A stretch of 33,771 bases of DNA. It comes from CAZPMT01 sp964587655 (GTDB lineage: Bacteria > Hydrogenedentota > Hydrogenedentia > Hydrogenedentales > SLHB01). The stretch spans positions 1 to 33,771 of the forward strand of contig CAZPMT010000055.1 of NCBI GenBank assembly GCA_964587655.1, read 5' to 3'. The notes below the pieces were generated by a model that was given only the letters and a program-made list of their open reading frames with translations, ran no database searches and was not told where the DNA came from. The position numbers and the translations under genes are program-made. Positions 32,263-33,771 of this stretch are shown here, piece by piece (positions within the stretch are counted from its first letter, which is position 1; every line of letters starts with the position of its first letter).

Positions 32263-32352
32263 ATTTATGAGGCGGCTTTCCGTAACAGGGCAGGGGCAAA
32301 GCGAAGCGGTGACGCCTAAAATTGAAGTGGATGCGTGGTTGCACTCTTAACT
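32263..32352 (+). promoter_or_regulatory. Structured 5' leader with partial c-di-GMP-I-like elements
   Basis: The leader contains GGGGCAAAGC-GAA-GCGGTGACGCC followed by CTAAAA and, 12 bases on, GGATGCGTGGTTGCAC. The pieces GGCAAA, GCGAAGC, GGTGACGC, CTAAA and the GGTTGC element occur in the order seen in c-di-GMP-I (GEMM) aptamers, but the canonical AAAGCC after GACGC is missing, so the fit is incomplete. A separate 8-pair hairpin, ACGGGAAG with CTTTCCGT, lies just before it at about 32254-32284. This is a suggestion only. Confidence 0.25.
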
Positions 32353-32475
32353 CCTGGCAGGTCGGGGAAGGGTGTTGAGTAGCAGTAGTAGGCAGCAAAG
32401 AGAAGAGTTGAATCTGTGGGCAGTGCTCTGGAAAATGATTTCCGGGTGAACTCAAACAAAGAGGAGTGGATCATC

Positions 32476-33573
32476 ATGAAGACAATGAGCTATTTGGTTG
32501 TAGCGGTTGCAATGCTGGCAAGCGCGGCGGCGTTCGCCCTTCCTGCCGTGGAGTTGGGGGATTGCTCGCCTGCGAGTGTCGGCGAAGGCCCCTTGTATTT
32601 AGGCATTCTGGGTGCGTTAGGGGCGTTAGATCCTCCGGATCTGACCTTTCCGGACGCGGACTTCGATGCGGATGGCCTTCCTGATGAGCAGGCAATGCTT
32701 CTGCTGGGGGCGCTCATTTGCGCTGACCCTGCGGGGACCATTGCGGGCCAGTTCGACGCAAACGTGGCTGAGTACCTCAGCGTTATGACTGCCGTTGTTG
32801 ACGCTGTGACGGGCGCATTGCCAATTCCGGCGGAAATGACCGCCACTGCCGCACTCTGCACCGACGCTGTTGCAGCGATAGAATTGCTTGGGCATCCTAG
32901 TGGTTTGGAGCCTCTGCAAGCGGGCTTGGCTGCCTTAGGTGGCGCGTTAGCTCCCGATGGCGCCGCTGATCTCGCAGAGACACTGTCAGATTTCGGATTG
33001 TATGCCTCGATGCTTTCCGGGGTCGGCAACTATGTCGGAGCCATGGGCGGTCTGAGCACCGAGTCGAAAGCCTACATTGAGGGGTTCATGGGTTATTTGA
33101 TTGCAGGTGAAGTCAATGCGGGCGGGCAAGACCTCGTTGATGTTGCGGCGGCCGTTGCGGGCGGTGCGGCCAGTATCCCACCCTATGCTGCGCTGATTGG
33201 AATGGGAGTTCCTGCGCCCATCGCTCAAGCAGTTGAAGACGCCAGGCTCGCTTTGATTGCGGTCGCAGGCAGTTTGGACACTTTTGGAGACGTACTACTG
33301 GCCATCCCGGCTCCCTCGTTTACTGGTATCTATGGTGGCGCTAAGACCGCCGACGAGCCGTTCTCCGGCCACGGCGACTATAACGGCAACGGCGACACTA
33401 ACGCCGCAGTTTATGCTGCGGTAGGCGGTGGCGCGGCCTTCGTTGCCGCAGCCAGTGGCGCGAATGGGTTCTACGAAGGCAACCCGGCCCTGCCGGTTGC
33501 TGGCATTCTCGGCCTGTCGCTGCTTGCGAGCGCCTGTGCGGCTGCGGGTGCGTTCGTTATCCGCAAGAAGTAA
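32476..33573 (+). CDS. Secreted surface protein with LPVAG-type C-terminal sorting signal
   Basis: A 365-residue Ala/Gly-rich protein of unrecognised family. GAGGAG lies ten bases before ATG 32476, and MKTMSYLVVAVAMLASAAAF is a signal peptide. An earlier ATG at 32416 is in frame but has no signal peptide at its front. The C-terminus is tripartite: LPVAG (339-343), a hydrophobic helix, and IRKK at the very end, which is the plan of sortase, exosortase or rhombosortase substrates. Two acidic loops, DADFDADGLPDE (60-71) and GDYNGNGDTN (from about 300), look like calcium-binding sites. No processing enzyme is in the window. It is probably a matrix or cell-surface protein, strongly expressed from its own promoter and ended by a terminator. 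Confidence 0.85.
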   Translation: MKTMSYLVVAVAMLASAAAFALPAVELGDCSPASVGEGPLYLGILGALGALDPPDLTFPDADFDADGLPDEQAMLLLGALICADPAGTIAGQFDANVAEYLSVMTAVVDAVTGALPIPAEMTATAALCTDAVAAIELLGHPSGLEPLQAGLAALGGALAPDGAADLAETLSDFGLYASMLSGVGNYVGAMGGLSTESKAYIEGFMGYLIAGEVNAGGQDLVDVAAAVAGGAASIPPYAALIGMGVPAPIAQAVEDARLALIAVAGSLDTFGDVLLAIPAPSFTGIYGGAKTADEPFSGHGDYNGNGDTNAAVYAAVGGGAAFVAAASGANGFYEGNPALPVAGILGLSLLASACAAAGAFVIRKK

Positions 33574-33590
33574 CTTGAGCTAGATTAGAT

Positions 33591-33669
33591 CTGTGTGCGG
33601 AGGCAACCCTCCGCACACAGAATGTTCCAAACAGCAGTCCCTCGGGTGAGGGGCTGTTGTTGTTTTTTG
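33591..33669 (+). terminator. Double hairpin ending in a T-run
   Basis: CTGTGTGCGGAGG-CAAC-CCTCCGCACACAG at 33591-33620 is a perfect 13-bp hairpin. A second stem, AACAGC...GCTGTT with inner CCCT/AGGG at 33630-33656, runs into TGTTGTTTTTTG, an intrinsic terminator for the surface-protein gene. Confidence 0.85.
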
Positions 33670-33688
33670 TACCTCCGGCGACGTCTTG

Positions 33689-33754
33689 GTAGGCCCGGTT
33701 TCTCCGTAAACCGGCTCCTAGCCCGGATTTCTCACCACTTGTAACAAATCGGGC
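33689..33754 (+). repeat. GTAG-headed REP-like hairpins at the window end (family G)
   Basis: GTAG at 33689-33692 heads a 7-bp hairpin CCGGTTT-CTCCGT-AAACCGG (33695-33714). A second, bulged hairpin of GCCCGGATTT with AAATCGGGC spans 33721-33754. The pair resembles a BIME, and its sequence is unrelated to the copies near RAYT. Confidence 0.55.
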
Positions 33755-33771
33755 CGTCAGATGTAGTATAA

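Overview
The window is high-GC bacterial chromosome with long protein-coding genes, many Sec signal peptides or lipoprotein signals, a secretin and TonB-independent envelope genes, so the organism is most likely a diderm. The mixture (a C-terminally sorted surface protein, an exopolysaccharide operon with an ExeA-type ATPase, a putative glycoside hydrolase lipoprotein of the DUF4015 type, uroporphyrinogen-decarboxylase-like enzyme, abundant GTAG-headed palindromes with a RAYT transposase) resembles uncultured PVC/FCB-adjacent lineages such as Hydrogenedentota. That placement is inference and cannot be proved from this sequence alone. No rRNA, tRNA, CRISPR array or prophage was recognised.

Layout. 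172-2625 (+): a small secreted Ala/Lys/Pro-rich protein and a secreted metallophosphoesterase, separated by a nested inverted repeat. 2744-3982 (-): a uroporphyrinogen-decarboxylase/methyltransferase-like enzyme. 3983-4801: an AT-rich gap of about 0.8 kb. 4802-6076 (+): a lipoprotein with a putative glycoside hydrolase barrel, whose 5' end carries palindromic repeats inside the reading frame. 6285-14895 (+): an exopolysaccharide operon behind a near-consensus promoter, made of an ExeA-like ATPase, a membrane TPR protein, an outer-membrane protein that joins a Wza-type polysaccharide-export domain to a complete secretin, a Wzz/BY-kinase with an eight-tyrosine tail, and a Wzy/ligase-type membrane protein. 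14892-16418 (-): a PilT-like ATPase converging on that operon. 16725-20101 (+): mnmG and a B12-binding radical SAM protein, overlapping by one base. 20391-24087 (+): two tandem paralogous secreted proteins with a transglutaminase-like Cys-His-Asp pattern. 24091-32012 (-): a 2-aminoethylphosphonate cluster (two OPA-type MFS permeases, phnW, phnX, then a secreted glycoside-hydrolase-like protein), interrupted between phnW and phnX by a RAYT gene bracketed by REP palindromes. 32476-33573 (+): a secreted protein with an LPVAG-type C-terminal sorting signal, a strong promoter and a long structured leader.

How the genes fit together. The central operon looks like a polysaccharide polymerisation and export machine in which the outer-membrane channel is a secretin instead of a Wza barrel. 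The minus-strand cluster takes up and degrades 2-aminoethylphosphonate: PhnW makes phosphonoacetaldehyde and PhnX cleaves the C-P bond. A co-directional secreted hydrolase may release the substrate from glycans. At least seven unrelated palindrome families, several with a GTAG head, are scattered between genes and twice within genes, and short 9-bp-period GGAC arrays occupy three intergenic regions. The strongest candidates for something undescribed are the export-secretin chimera and its operon, the paired Cys-His-Asp proteins, and the in-frame palindromes.
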